Program-made: the position numbers and the translations under genes
Shown here: positions 49,601 through 61,900 of the stretch, one piece after another
Numbering within the stretch: the first letter of the stretch is position 1
Layout: each line of letters opens with the position of its first letter
Notes under the pieces: model-generated
Database searches by the model: none
What the model was told of the DNA's origin: nothing
Seen by the model: only the letters and a program-made list of their open reading frames with translations
Assembly: GCF_018691265.1 (NCBI RefSeq)
Contig: NW_024881296.1
Coordinates: 7,037,427-7,101,426, forward strand
Source of the DNA: Tyto alba
Lineage: Eukaryota > Chordata > Aves > Strigiformes > Tytonidae
Direction: 5' to 3'
Length of the DNA stretch: 64,000 bases

Positions 49601-52600
49601 TAAAATTTTAGCATTTTTACAGGTTATGCCCAGCCACAAAAATCTATCCACTTCTGTGGAATTTTAATTGCCTAGTCAAACCGCAAAACAACAAGGAATT
49701 CTTGTTGAAATAGCACTGAAATGTATTCTTTATTCAGTTAAATGATGAAATGTTAGAAGTCAAATATAAAAATCTTCAAACTTATTTAATACGTTTCTAA
49801 AATAAGTGGTTTCAGAAGTTTTATTTTTAATTTGTGTTCTTAACCAGTACCAAAACCAGAAACAACTGGCAAAAGATATTTCATCAGATCTGGTTAAACC
49901 AAATTTGGTATAACCATGTCTTGTTATCCCACCCATTTTAACAGTAGCTCAAATTCAAGAAGTTTATTTCATTATTGCATATCTGTTTAATTTTTAATTT
50001 TTCATTGAATCAGGTGAAAACTGATTATTTGAACTAATTTGGATTAATCAGGTCTGACCATGTGTACACAAGCAGACTGCAAATGTGTGAATGGGAGACT
50101 TGCAAGGGAATGTTTTGGAAAGGGACATTGCAAAGGTAAAGTTTAAAGGGGAAAGCCTTGAACTATGATTTGAAGAAAAGGCCAGTAAAGGAAAAGAAAC
50201 TGGCCACACCAGGGCTGGTAGTCTTTTCTGTCCTAGGGAAGGAGCAGCTGACTTGAAAGTTCCCAGCCTATGTTGCAGCCAAAGTGAAAATTACCTTGCT
50301 CTTTCGATCTCCTGCTGGCTCTAAAACTAGAGGGATGTCCTGATCAGGGACCAAGCAGGGCGTAGTTATGTCCTGGAAGAAGCAACAAACAATTCTGGTG
50401 TGGCCTATTTTTGGCTCACAGGTATTTGGAATCTAAGCAATGCTCAGTACTTGCTTGTTGAAGATCATAGTCCTAGATGATGAAGAGGGACTCAATACCT
50501 TGCCCCGTCATTACCAAACAAGGGACATGGGGATAGGACACCATAACCTTATTGCCAGTACATACACAATATGCTAGCAAAAAGTAACTATTGAATGGGG
50601 GTCTTCATGGCTAACATAACCTAAAAGGAAAATTACCATGGGGTCTAACCTCCCCCTTATTTGGGTATGTAGGGTTAGTGAGCTGAACCCTGAAGAGACA
50701 AACAACATTCATATTCCACAGCACCTGTAAGTCTCTCTCTGTCTTGAACACAACTGTTACAACTGCATCTGTGGTCTTCAACATCTAAAATGTCTCAGTG
50801 AAAAAGAACTAATTGAATTTTATCGTAGCTTAAGAGAAATAACACTGTTGATACACACTTCAGTATGTATTTTGGAAATAAACATTAATAGAAGAAAATT
50901 AAAAAATCGTTAGAGATCCCCTATGCACATTAAGGCTGGCTAAATTCTGGTTGTTTGGGTGCACTTGTCACATTTGATTAAGACAGTGTCCATGCTGTGC
51001 AAATACCGCTAGATCTCAGCACTTAAAAAAATAATGTGGTGGGTCTTCAGATAAGCATACTACTTGAACTACTTGGAAACTGCCACTTTATTTTGATCCC
51101 AAGAAAGCCATGAATAACAACATGGTGATTCTACTAAATATTGAACCTGTTAAAGTGATAATGACGAGAGCTTACTAAAACACTGTGGAAGGGAGTGCTT
51201 GTTGCCGGGGAAAACCATGAAGTTAAAATTGGAAGATCTTGCTGTACACAAGAATCGTCACCTGACTATAAAGACAGACACATAAGGAAATTAAGAGAAC
51301 GAAATGAAGGCACAGGAAGAATTGAAAGGACAGTAATAGAGGGTGGCAACACAGCAGTGAAGCTGACAAACAGCAAACAATTATGAAAATTAGTGAATCC
51401 TGGCAAGAGGATATCCTGTTCTCACAAACAAGGGAAAGTCATGAAAGATAACAACAAAAGTAATAAACTCCAAGTAAGGCCATATTTATTGTCAGTGCCT
51501 GTGATTAGCTATGAAAATATTATTTTTTCCTTTTAAGGCAAGCTCATTCAGTGTATTATATCTTCTTAAAAGCGTACAGTTTTCTCTATTTACATGTGCT
51601 TTCCAGTCAAAGATTGCTATGACTGATTACAGACAGAACAACTCCTAGTGTGTTTACTAAATTAATCTTGCATTGTAATAAGGTATAAGTGAAAGTTTAG
51701 AGAAGTGGAACAATCTCAAATCAGTGATGATGATGCAATACCTTGATTAATAGCTATTGGCACAGTTGAGTGCATGAAACAGCTGAACATTCTGACTCCT
51801 GAAAGCCACACATTTTAAGATGTGAGTCACCTAAACATTCATATTATTCATATGGTGAAGAGTTTCTGTCTCTTGCTTTCTAATTTGGTTTCTTTAAACC
51901 ACATCTAAATCCTAAGTGTAATGGACTAGAATTTGCAGTTGTCTTAACTGTTCACTTGAAACAGTTCTTCAAACAGTTCAGAACATTACGCACTATTTAA
52001 AATACATAAATATTTTTTTCTAGCTCGATTCGCATTGATAATTTCTCAATAATTTTAATTGTTTTATTTTATCTTTTTCTTACTGCCTTGACATATCACT
52101 TTTTTCCCACAAGACCTATTGATAGGGTAGACATGAAAGATACAACTCATATATGGTTTAACAATCAGTAACCATTTTTTGTATGCTCTTCAATAAAAAA
52201 GTGAGATGGCATCTTTATTTCATGACAACCCTCCAAAATGACTGAAATCTTTGTATCCTGCATGGCAATGAGACAATATTCTAAAATTAACTAAATAAAT
52301 CCACCTTTCATTTCTGCAGACCTAGAAAAATGTGCAGTAGTAGCACAGAAAGTTACGAATCATCATTAGTCTGACCTATAAGCAATTCTACTGCCTTTTT
52401 TTTTTTTTTTTATGTGTAAATGTTGATATATTATACCAAATGTGCTTGTACTTTTTAATTTAGTCACAAGAAATATCAGAGACAGGCAAGACAGAGTAAC
52501 CTTACTGGTGCATTGCACACTTTGGATGTTGTGATGGTTTTTAGCCATCCTTATTACATAAACAAAGGAAATCCTCTACAAATAAAATAAGCACACTGAG

Positions 52601-53070
52601 GTTTTCTGTCTTCACAAGCAGACACCTTGAAGGATACAGTTAAGCATTTATTACTAAGCTAACACATTAATAAACATTTCAAGATCTGTAATGTAAGGAT
52701 TAAGTGTAATTGTTCTAGAAATCTTATTACATGCATATTTTAACCATAAGACTATTTTCAAGCTTCATTCCATTCAATGTTTAAAACATACATAAGATGT
52801 AAATCCAGTCTGAACTTGAATTAATTCATTCACCATAGGCAACATTACTTTTTAAGAATATGAAATGGGGGAGATAGAATAAGTTCCTGAATTACATAAT
52901 ATAAAAATTCCATGAGATTTCCAATGCCTTATAATATTTCAAGGAAAAAACCCACAATTGAGTCATACTTCATATAAACCAATTCAGTTTTAAATCAGTA
53001 TTACTTTAAAAAAAATCCTCAGGGTCAACATTTATAATGTAAAATTACAATGAGAGTTTAAAATACATAC
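46609..53070 (-). other. SIPA1L2 intron between E2 and E3
   Basis: This intron of about 6.5 kb has a (CAAA)n run near 46,684-46,718, a purine-rich stretch around 48,837-49,030 and a poly(T) near 52,396-52,411. No coding exon or transposon is recognised. Confidence 0.7.
46684..46718. repeat. (CAAA)n-like run
   Basis: Imperfect CAAA/AACC repeat on the plus strand, about 75 bases upstream of the E3 acceptor in transcript terms. Confidence 0.75.
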
Positions 53071-53174
53071 CTGTTGCCTGTTACTGGGCATGTATGGAAG
53101 CATTGTTGATACATGAAACATTAATTCATAATCTTTATAGGTAGTATAGAGGGAATGAGTTCCTGTTGAATCAG
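53071..53174 (-). CDS. SIPA1L2: SIPA1L2 exon E2: RapGAP domain, central part
   Basis: This exon of 104 bases completes Thr59 and encodes residues 60-93, [19 protein letters not shown] onward to the end SNRQQ. In the RapGAP family this is the YTTY...E(I/L)MFHVST(K/M)LP stretch that precedes the catalytic helix. The acceptor is TTTTCAG and the donor is GTATGT. It leaves at phase 0, so E3 starts on a whole codon. The exon is too short to stand out as an open reading frame and was located by homology plus phase. Confidence 0.94.
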
Positions 53175-55372
53175 CTGAAAATGAATTTAGTCACAAGAAG
53201 GTCAGTAAAATAGAACATTCTTACTACTTTTTAGGACACCACTCTGCATGCTATGATTTAAATCTATTAATTTAATTTAAAACTTTTTTTAATAGAACAA
53301 GAACAGTTTGCATCAGCTAAAGATCTACTCTTTAGCTTCATATTACGACATAGGAGGGTCCTGCAAGAAACTGCCCAACAAGTTTGCTGTCTGAGGCCTA
53401 AATGATCTATTTTTTAATATACTGGCATTTCATGAAAAAAGAACAAAGATTTAGCTACTTTAGTTTTATATAATATATATATTTTCATCATTTAAAACAT
53501 TAATGACGACAATTGATTAATCCCATACTTTACCAAAAATAAACTGACAATACTACTTCAAATCTGATATTGACACACATATTGTAGGTCAGACATTTTA
53601 AAAACGTAAAACATTACATAATACATTCTAGAACAATGTCAAATCATTTTACTGGCATTTTCAGATCTTTTAAAATTAATAAAATGCATTTAATATAAAA
53701 TATTACTTAATATTTTAATCTTTTATTTAGCATGTTTATTAATAGTATTTCAGAATGTTTACAGCAAATTAGATGAGTTTTACTCTGTAGTCATAAATTA
53801 ATCCTTTTCATTCACCTTCTTTAATATGTATGGATTATTTAAGTACGTACAATTAACTTTAAAGGAGGAGGTTGGAAACATGCTATTGAGTCAAAACAAC
53901 TCAAATTTTCTTCTCTTTTCCTCACTCTTTTTTATGCAATTTTATATTTTCTACACCACTAAACATCTTCAGCACACTCTTCCACACACTGTTTAAGGTT
54001 TTGGGGTTTTGTTTTAAATAGTAACTGTATTCCCCCAAAAAATTGATTTGCCATGTTACTTCTCCGGTTCAAAGTATATAAACATACACAGAAGTGTAAA
54101 ATTCAACAGTAACCATACTGTATCTGCAGCCCTAAATCTGAAAATATTTATGTGGGTGTATAATTTTGAACAGATTCATATTACAACTGGCTTCATCAGT
54201 TATGTTTGTACAATAATAAAATTAACTTCGTTCATTAATATTGATGTAATATAATTTAGTTACATAAGAAATAGGAAGCATAATTTCCACTGAAGTGTCT
54301 TACTTAAAAGTTGCTACAAAAAAAGAGCAAACATTATTGCACTCCTCTGTTTTAAAATCTTTGTTGAAAATATAATTCCATTACAACTTTTCCATGGCAT
54401 TTGAGAAAGACAGAGTTTTGAAGAGATAGAATGAGGAAATAAATTATATTGTGAAATACAAATATCTGCCTAAACTACATTGATCTCAGCAACCCTACTC
54501 CCTGACTCCTTTTGCAATTAGATATTAAATAAAGTCAAATTACCTTGAGCAGACATGTCACAAAACAATCCCTTTAAATATTGACTACAGAAAGGCAGAT
54601 TCCTCACCCTTAAATCAACTCTTTCCTAATACAAAATCCTACTTACTTCTGATTTAGCACCTTGACTTTGGAAATGAGCTAGCAAGATTTTATTCTGAAA
54701 TTTAGTCCCTTACACTAACCAAGCTAAAATATTCTAACTTGACAGATGCCTTACTGAACACCTACTAAGGCTCACTGTGATTAAATTTACATAATGGTTG
54801 CTACTACAAACATTACTCTGCTGACAGTTTTAGTAGAAAAAAAAAAAATATATCTGGGCTGACATTTTTGCACCTCGTTCCTTTCTGAACATTAGCTTTA
54901 TTTCACAAAGTTTGAGAAAAATTGGCAAAACTTTTTTTTTTGAGTTATGAAACATTTCTACTTTTTTGCAGAAAAGCACCTTTTACCAAGCAAAAGTGAA
55001 ACTTCACTATTCCTCTGTTGATAGAAAATTCCAACGTTTCCTCCATTTCTTTCACCTTCATTTTTCTTTTACAGATATAAGGAAATGAAACACAAACATA
55101 ATCTAGTTTGTCCACAATATAATCCATAACTGAAGTCTGAACATTAGAAATGAGAATATTAATGTTCAAATGAGATATTAATTCCTCACTTCTAGTAAAT
55201 TAATATGTTTTAAAACATATACGAAAAAAATTATCTAGTTTTGAATTGGTAAAGGTTCCTCGAATATTCTTGTTTCTTGATCTTGGGATTTAGAATTGCA
55301 TGCTATTAAAAATACACTAAAGAAGGGCAGAAAAGACTTTGTAGTTAATATATTCCACACATTCTTCACATT

Positions 55373-56030
55373 TGTACTGGATCTAGCTTGGTTGGAGTTA
55401 ATTTTCTTTGCAGTGGCCACATGGTGCTGTGGTTTTTATATGTGACCAAACAGTGTTGATAACACACCAATTTTTTAGCTATTGCTGTATACAGCTTGCA
55501 TAGCATCAGGGCTTTCTCTGTTTCTCACACTGTCCCCCCACCCTACCCTGGGGAGTACAGTACTGGTGGGCAAGAGTTTGGCAGGGCATGCAGCCAGGAC
55601 AGCTGACTCAAATTGACCGAGGATGTATTCCACACCATATAATGTCATGCTCTGCAATAAAATCGGAGTGGGGGAGTTTTTCCATTGAAGTTGTTGCTCA
55701 GAGGCTGACTGGGCACCAGGCTAATGATGGGAGGTTGCAAGTGATTGCCTTTGCATCACTTGTTTTTGTGGGTTTTTTTAGTTAGTTGGTTTATTGCTGT
55801 AGCGGTGTGTCTTTTCTTTGCTGCTTTTTTTTTTTTGGGGGGGGGGGGGGGGGCAGAGATGGTGGTGTTTGTGTTTCTCATTTCTTTCCTTCACTTATTG
55901 AACTGCTAAACTCAACTCACAAGTTTTTCTTGCTTTTGCCCTTCTGATTTGCTTCTCCATCCTGTTGGGGGTGAATGAGCAATCAAGCGGATGGAGGCTT
56001 ACCTGACAGACAGGTCAACCCACCACAACA
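55373..56030 (-). mobile_element. Solo LTR of an avian endogenous retrovirus
   Basis: Read on the minus strand the element starts TGTTGTGGTGGGTTGACC and ends near CTAGATCCAGTACA, giving TG...CA ends over about 658 bases. Internal landmarks (AACTCCCCC, GAGCATGACATTATATGGT, GTCAGCTGTCCTGGCTG, GTGTTATCAACA, AATTAACTCCAACCAAGC) follow the order of a widespread avian ERV LTR family that I recognise but will not name. No gag, pol or env sequence is attached, so it is a recombined solo LTR. No clear flush target-site duplication is seen, implying age or misplaced ends. It lies in sense orientation in the intron between E1 and E2. Confidence 0.82.
55825..55853. repeat. T12 G17 homopolymer junction inside the LTR
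   Basis: Twelve T residues run directly into seventeen G residues on the plus strand. In LTR orientation this is C17 followed by A12, probably an expanded C-rich patch of the LTR. Length is likely to vary between individuals and between assemblies. Confidence 0.95.
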
Positions 56031-57753
56031 TTCTACATTCCATAAAAAATGGCCCAACTAATTGCTTATCAAAATATTAACTAAACAGACCACATTTTTT
56101 AAAAAAATAACATTTTAAAGATAAAACCTGGAGCTAGTCAAACATTTAAGAACAGAAAAAACTTAATAAATGTGAATCCTACAAAAACTGAGCAATAAGT
56201 ATTACTGAAACGTTATGCCTACCAAAAATGCAGCTACTAGAGATTAAATTATTACGCTATTCTGAACCTGTGGGCAGTCAGATCAATGTATTATCAATTT
56301 ATAAATAAGACATGCAGTAATACTTGTTGTGCCATTATATTAAAGAACCTAGTCTAACACAAAAAAAAAAAATACAATTAAGTCAGTATTTTACATTTAG
56401 ATAAAACTAAAGACTGTAGCTTTGTGAATTCTTAAATCCATTCTGTTTATTGCAAACTATGAGAACATATTAAGACAGGCTAGTCTCATTAATGGCACAT
56501 TGCATTAGTAAAACATTATGTTACCAAATGATATGTACAACGTACATTCATACTGAAGCATGGCAAATATAGAAACTGAATTTGTTTGACAGACTAGCAT
56601 ATATTTTCATATGTAAAAATTACTAGGTGATATTCCGTCATGCTCTGACTGGGGGGGGAAAATCAAAACCAAAACACCCCTTATCCTTTTGGATTTTTCA
56701 TCCCTATTTATCAATTCATCCCACAGGTCTGACATCCACAGTGTGTTAATAAATATTTCTACACAGTAATTTGAAAAATGAGTTATTATTCTGTACTGAA
56801 ATAGGATGCAATAGTCTCTATCAAGCCTGAATTATTAAAGTGAAACAAGCATGGATTTAAGCAAAGGGGTAATAACATAATTGCTTATGCAATTTGATAG
56901 GGCTACAGAATTGCAGCTTTCTGACTTTGTAAATCATAAATTAGAACCTGTCATAGGATTCAGATCCTTTTTTTCACCATTTCCCACCACTGCTAGAGAT
57001 GGAGAATGTTGAAGGTTTCTTGAGTGGCAAAGCTGGTCTCCCTTCATTGCGAAGCATGAGGTTTTATCACCAACATCGCGTATCATTTCCTACTGGAGAC
57101 TGGCCTAAGGACAGTTTATCTGCATTGGGTACCAACCACAATGTACATGCACTAGACATCTCCAGAAATTTCTAGTACAAGTCGTTAAGTCTCTCTCCTA
57201 ATGCTTTACAGGAGATGACAGTCCATCAGGGCACTACTGGTTTGATAACAGAAGATAAATCCTTTTATGACTATGACACTGATCAGTGTTACAATGTACC
57301 ATTTTTAAAAAAAATAAAATCCAGATGTATTCCAGTTAAATGAAGACTGATGTTGAATTAGCAAAACCATGCAAGAGATTCCTAAGAACCAGGCTAGATC
57401 AGGTGGATAAGTGGCAGGAGGAAAGAGAAGCAAATAAGAATACGGATCAATTCCTAGGTCTCTGTGACTATCTGAAAGGCAAAATATCTCTTGCAAGGAA
57501 AAAAGATCTTAATTCCCTTTAAGTACACCTAAGCTTCCGTCTTGGCAGCCTAACTCTAACAGTTCAGGGAACTTTCCCATTTGATTAGAACAGCAAGTGC
57601 AATACACACACAAGTAGCAACATTTGATAGTTTAAAAATATATAATTTATCTTTCCTTTTCTGTCATACACAGCCCATATACAGTATATATAAAATAATT
57701 CAATTTTCAGGATGTAATATGCAAGCTACAGCAAAATTAAGGATACAAATCAA

Positions 57754-57980
57754 ATCACAGAATAGTTTGGGTTGGAAGGGACCTTTAGAGGTCCTCTAGT
57801 CCAACCCCCCGGCCATGGGCAGGGACATCTTCAACTAGATCAGGTCGCTCAGAGCCGCGTCCAGCCTGGCCTTGAACGTTTCCAGGGATGGGGCATCTAC
57901 CACCTCTCTGGGCAACCTGTGCCAGTGTTTTGCCACCCTCACTGTAAAAAATGTCTTCCTTATATCTAGTCTTTATATCT
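57754..57980 (-). mobile_element. CR1 LINE 3' fragment
   Basis: Reverse-complement CR1 tail. The plus strand begins ATCACAGAATAGTTTGGGTT, followed by GGAAGGGACCTTTAGAGGTC, GTCCAACCCCC, CAGCCTGGCCTTGAAC and CTGGGCAACCTGTGCCAGTG. It is better preserved than the two plus-strand copies, so probably younger. It is truncated at the 5' side near 57,980 and lies in sense orientation in the intron between E1 and E2. Confidence 0.93.
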
Positions 57981-58782
57981 ATAAAAATAGTATGTGACAA
58001 TAAAGTAGATCACAGCTCACTGCGATCAGCTGTCAAAATCCTGTTAAAACTACATTAAACTGAGAATGAGTTATGTTTAATTTAAGGGCAGTGAAAAGCA
58101 GTGCTAATAGAGAAGCATGTTAACGTATCACTGGCTTTTTTAACAGCAATATTTCAGTTCCTATTTTTGCTACAAAACCCAACAAATTTGTACAATTAAA
58201 TTATTATACTATTGTACTTAGGAAACTGAAAGACCTGAGGCAATGGCAGTAATAACGCAGTTGTTAGGTAGATGAATGTTTATCAACTGCTGAATGATAA
58301 CATGCTTACTGTGCATGTGTGAGAAACTAGAAAACTGACAAAACTTGATTGCTCCTCAAATATAAATACCAATGTTAATTAAAAAGAAGCACAAAAGATT
58401 AGTTGAAATAAGGAAAATGGTCCGTTGTCATGACTCCATATTTTTTAAAAAAAATTTCTTTTGCCTTTTTAAGAATAGGATGTTAAAGTGTAGCTGGGAA
58501 CTTCTGAAATGTGTAAAAAATATCACTCACGTAGTATAATTTTAACTAAGTCCAAACAAATAAGTTGCTTTGATTTCCGCTACTACCAATGCCACAGAAA
58601 AAGTACATAACCTTTCAGACAAGGTGTGATACATGCTCTTATCATATGCTTCATCTTCCCCACTTACCATATAATCTTACTAATCAAAACCCATATTCAA
58701 GAGCATGAAAAGACAAAACAGGATTTGCAGAAGATCAACTGGATAATTATAGCTTCTACCACATGTTGTAAACTTAACTTAC

Positions 58783-58957
58783 TTTTATTATCTAGCTGAG
58801 CCCTGTATTTACTAAATCCTTTTAGCCGTACTCTCTGGCCCAGCAGATCAAGAAACTCTTCAAAAGCTGGTCCTGCCATCTCATTGTTATACATTTCTTC
58901 CTCCGTGCTTTGGCCTGCTTTGCAGTAAAGGATACCAATCTTATGTTGAAAACTCAG
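58783..58957 (-). CDS. SIPA1L2: SIPA1L2 exon E1: RapGAP domain, central part
   Basis: This exon of 175 bases encodes residues 1-58, starting [16 protein letters not shown] and ending RAQLDNK, plus one base of the next codon. The core is a RapGAP signature ([18 protein letters not shown], then [11 protein letters not shown]) shared by Rap1GAP and SIPA1 proteins. The acceptor is a pyrimidine-rich tract ending in CAG just above 58,957; that tract is partly built from a (GTTT)n run in the transcript. The donor is GTAAGT. The exon enters at phase 0 and leaves with one base (A), which joins CT of E2 to give Thr. The preceding RapGAP exon is not in the window. Confidence 0.96.
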
Positions 58958-61900
58958 CTGAAACAAACAAACAAACAAATAAAAGAAAGGAAAATTACAG
59001 AAGCAAAACAAAGTCAGTACTAGAATATAAACAATTAGAACATTAACACTGTTATAACCCCTGGCAGAAGTTATCTGAAAGTGAAAAAATAAGTGTTCTG
59101 ACTTGGGAAACAAAGTCACCGCAGAAAAAAAGAGAAGAAAAGAAAATAAAAACAAAACAACCCCCAACAACTATCTTGACAGAAAACTGGATTGTCACTA
59201 TCCAAACGTAGATAAAAGTAGTACACGGAGACTTTTAAGTCAGTTATCTATAAAAGCACACACTACTGCATGTTATGAGAACTTTAATTGGCAATTTTTG
59301 TATAACTATCATCTTAGGTTCAAAACAAGGTGAGCTTATTTTTCCTTTATTTCTACCCTTTAAAGTTCAGTGCTGTTGGCCCTCAGAACAGTAATTTCTA
59401 TTAGAAGTGATCTTTTGCCATCCCCATAAAATTGTCCATTGTTAAAAATGATTCCCCATTTTCAAAATTATACTTCAATCTAGAAATCAGTTTGCAGTTG
59501 AATAGTTTTGTTAAACAGACTAGAGTCTCAATTCAAGAGCATTAAAAAGAGATAATAACTTCTATAAAAAATAAATATAAAAACTATAAAAAGTTAAGCA
59601 TAGAAAGAGATGATTACTTCTTGAGCAGAGTATTGTCTTGTTTTCTGAGCTTTTTATGCATACTTAAGACAACAAACAGGAAACCTCCATCTGAATAGAT
59701 TAGTCCTACTATTCTTAACTGACAACTTTTAGAGCTTCACAAACTGACAGAGACCATCAGTCACCACATTTATCTATATTTATGATTCGAGTCAACTCTC
59801 CAGCTGCAGACTTCTCTTAATCTAACTTCATGATTACTGTATAAAATGTGTGTTATGCAAAGACTGTATATATTCCTATTACAGCAAAGGTGACCAGAAC
59901 AGTCTGCTTCACCTTAGTCATATGTAATGGATTGTCTGCCATGTTAAGTATAATGTAAAACTCAAATCCACAGACATGCTACTGCATTGATGTTTTACCA
60001 CAGCAATTTTGAGTAAAAGCTATGAGACAACCAAAAGGTACAATCAAGAAAACATACACAGAAAGAAGGAAGTGTCAAAGATATAATTCCAGACTTCAAA
60101 TAATCCTTAACCTTCCCTCTTCAATAAATGCTCCATTTCTCCATTGTAAATTGAGACTTGTATATAAAACAGTTGCCAACAGTCAAAAAAACCCCTAAAC
60201 ATAAAAAAGAAAACCATTACCCGAATCCTCATTATCCCTGGTGAAAAAAAAGCTTTCACTATGCTTTTACTAACCTAGTCTTCTGGATTTTCATGATGCT
60301 ACTGCTTTTTTAAGCTAGTATTCTTTCTTTGTCTCCCATGCAATCAAAGATTTAGCTTGACAGCATTCTTGGTTTGACTGTTTACCTTCACGCGCAACCA
60401 ACAGACAAAAAATCCCCAAGATGTCCAAGTTAACATAGATTTTTGAAGGTCTTAGATAGAATCACTGACACTAAGAATCTCATGCTCAACAGGTAAATAA
60501 ATTAAAATATATTAAAATACAGGGAAATGCTAGGCTACTAAAGTCAATAGCAAAACACTTCATAAGATCAATTGGGCCCAGAGTTCTCTTACTATGAAGT
60601 TAAGCCTGTCAGTGGGACAATTTCTTCTCATTTTAACTAGTACAAACAGGCCTAACTCCATGATTTCAGCACATCTCTATTCACAGCAATGCATACTACA
60701 GAATCTGGTCTACTGGTGTAGAAAATCTGCAGCATAGCAGGAATAAGAGTAATGTATGGGAACAGCCCTCCCACCTCTGGTGAGCCCCAATCCATCGACT
60801 CCCTTTGATACCTGCTTTATGCAGGGATGAGCCCCTGTGGAACATACTCTGGCAGGAGGCCACTGACCATGGAGCAGTTAGGAACAAAGAACAGGCTTAG
60901 TAAGGACATGCATGAGGAATGGTGCTGCAATAAGGTTTCACCCGGGCAGCACAGAACACAGAAGAACTAGGACCTGTGCCAAAGTCTGATGTGGAATGGG
61001 AGGGATGACCACCTGAACTAAAAGGAGATTCTGGGTTAGGGACGCACTGCAGGAGCTGCCTGAGTCAGACTGCTGAACTCTGGAGCAGGCCAGGGTTAAG
61101 ATACCAGTTTGTTCTTGTCATTTCCTTTTGACTGGCATTAGATGCTATTCATCCAGAGTGCTTCTTTATTTGATCTACATTTTGAAGCACTGCCTGGAGA
61201 GAGAGTTAGGTATTTAACAAAAGGTTCCAGATTGCACACTGGTGACTATTTTATCAGGGGCAAGATAACATGAACATTTCATGGAGGAAACTGCAAGAGA
61301 ACTGCTCATGTGAACATTAGATTACAGGAAGCAGTGCTGTTACTTGACACTTCCCAACAGAGACTTAAAATGATTATGAGCACACTGCCACCTCTGTCCC
61401 AGCTCTGTGTCAAATAGTTTAGCTGAAACCACAGGGAATTTAAGTTAATTTCCTTGACTTCACACTAGAATTGAGAAGTGCAGAAGTTAAATGCTAATTG
61501 AGCCACCAACAATAGAAGCATCAACTAACTGTAGAGAAGCACCTGGGCAAAATATTCAGTCTAGAATTATACAGTCACACTCCTCCATTCTTTCTGAGGA
61601 CACCAGTCATTCCTGAAGGTGTTCATGAATATCAATACAGTTCTGAACAGGAGTGAAGTATAACTCTATCTTCCAAAACAACCTACCATCTCATGGCTTA
61701 CACATTGTCCTAGGAGACACTGAAGATGAGGATCTGAATCTCCCCAGCTCAAGGAATAAATTAATCCTGGGTTTACACATCATGAACAACTACTGTAAAC
61801 ACTAGGCAATTATGTACAAATTTGATTCTACCAATACCACTATTCCTAAACAAGGCAGCAGCTGCAAGCTCATTTACAGTAATCTGAACCTCCTACACGT

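Larger units (their letters stand above)
53175..58782 (-). other. SIPA1L2 intron between E1 and E2
   Basis: This intron of about 5.6 kb contains the solo LTR (55,373-56,030) and a minus-strand CR1 tail (57,754-57,980). The rest is AT-rich intron. Confidence 0.75.
1295..58957 (-). other. SIPA1L2: SIPA1L2 gene, partial: 14 internal coding exons, both ends outside window
   Basis: The gene-level assignment rests on the joined translation of 14 exons, which follows the SIPA1L2 order: RapGAP C-terminal part, SIPA1-family middle region, PDZ domain, Ser-rich tail. Segments such as CSELCRIPMVEYKLDSEG, LLGLTYIKGASTDSGID and [16 protein letters not shown] fit SIPA1L2 better than my recollection of its paralog SIPA1L1. 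The family stimulates GTP hydrolysis on Rap1/Rap2 and acts at neuronal and cytoskeletal membranes (established knowledge). All 13 junctions keep one reading frame, and no internal stop or frameshift is seen, so this looks like a functional gene rather than a retrocopy. The first and last exons present are both internal, so no promoter, start codon, stop codon or poly(A) site of the gene is visible. Confidence 0.96.

Noticed and set aside
55373..56030. Endogenous retroviral coding genes beside the LTR
   Set aside because: No gag, pol or env-like frame is found next to it, and only one LTR is present.
58697..59170. 157-codon minus-strand frame read as one protein
   Set aside because: Only 58,783-58,957 is coding; both flanks are intron read-through past clear splice sites.
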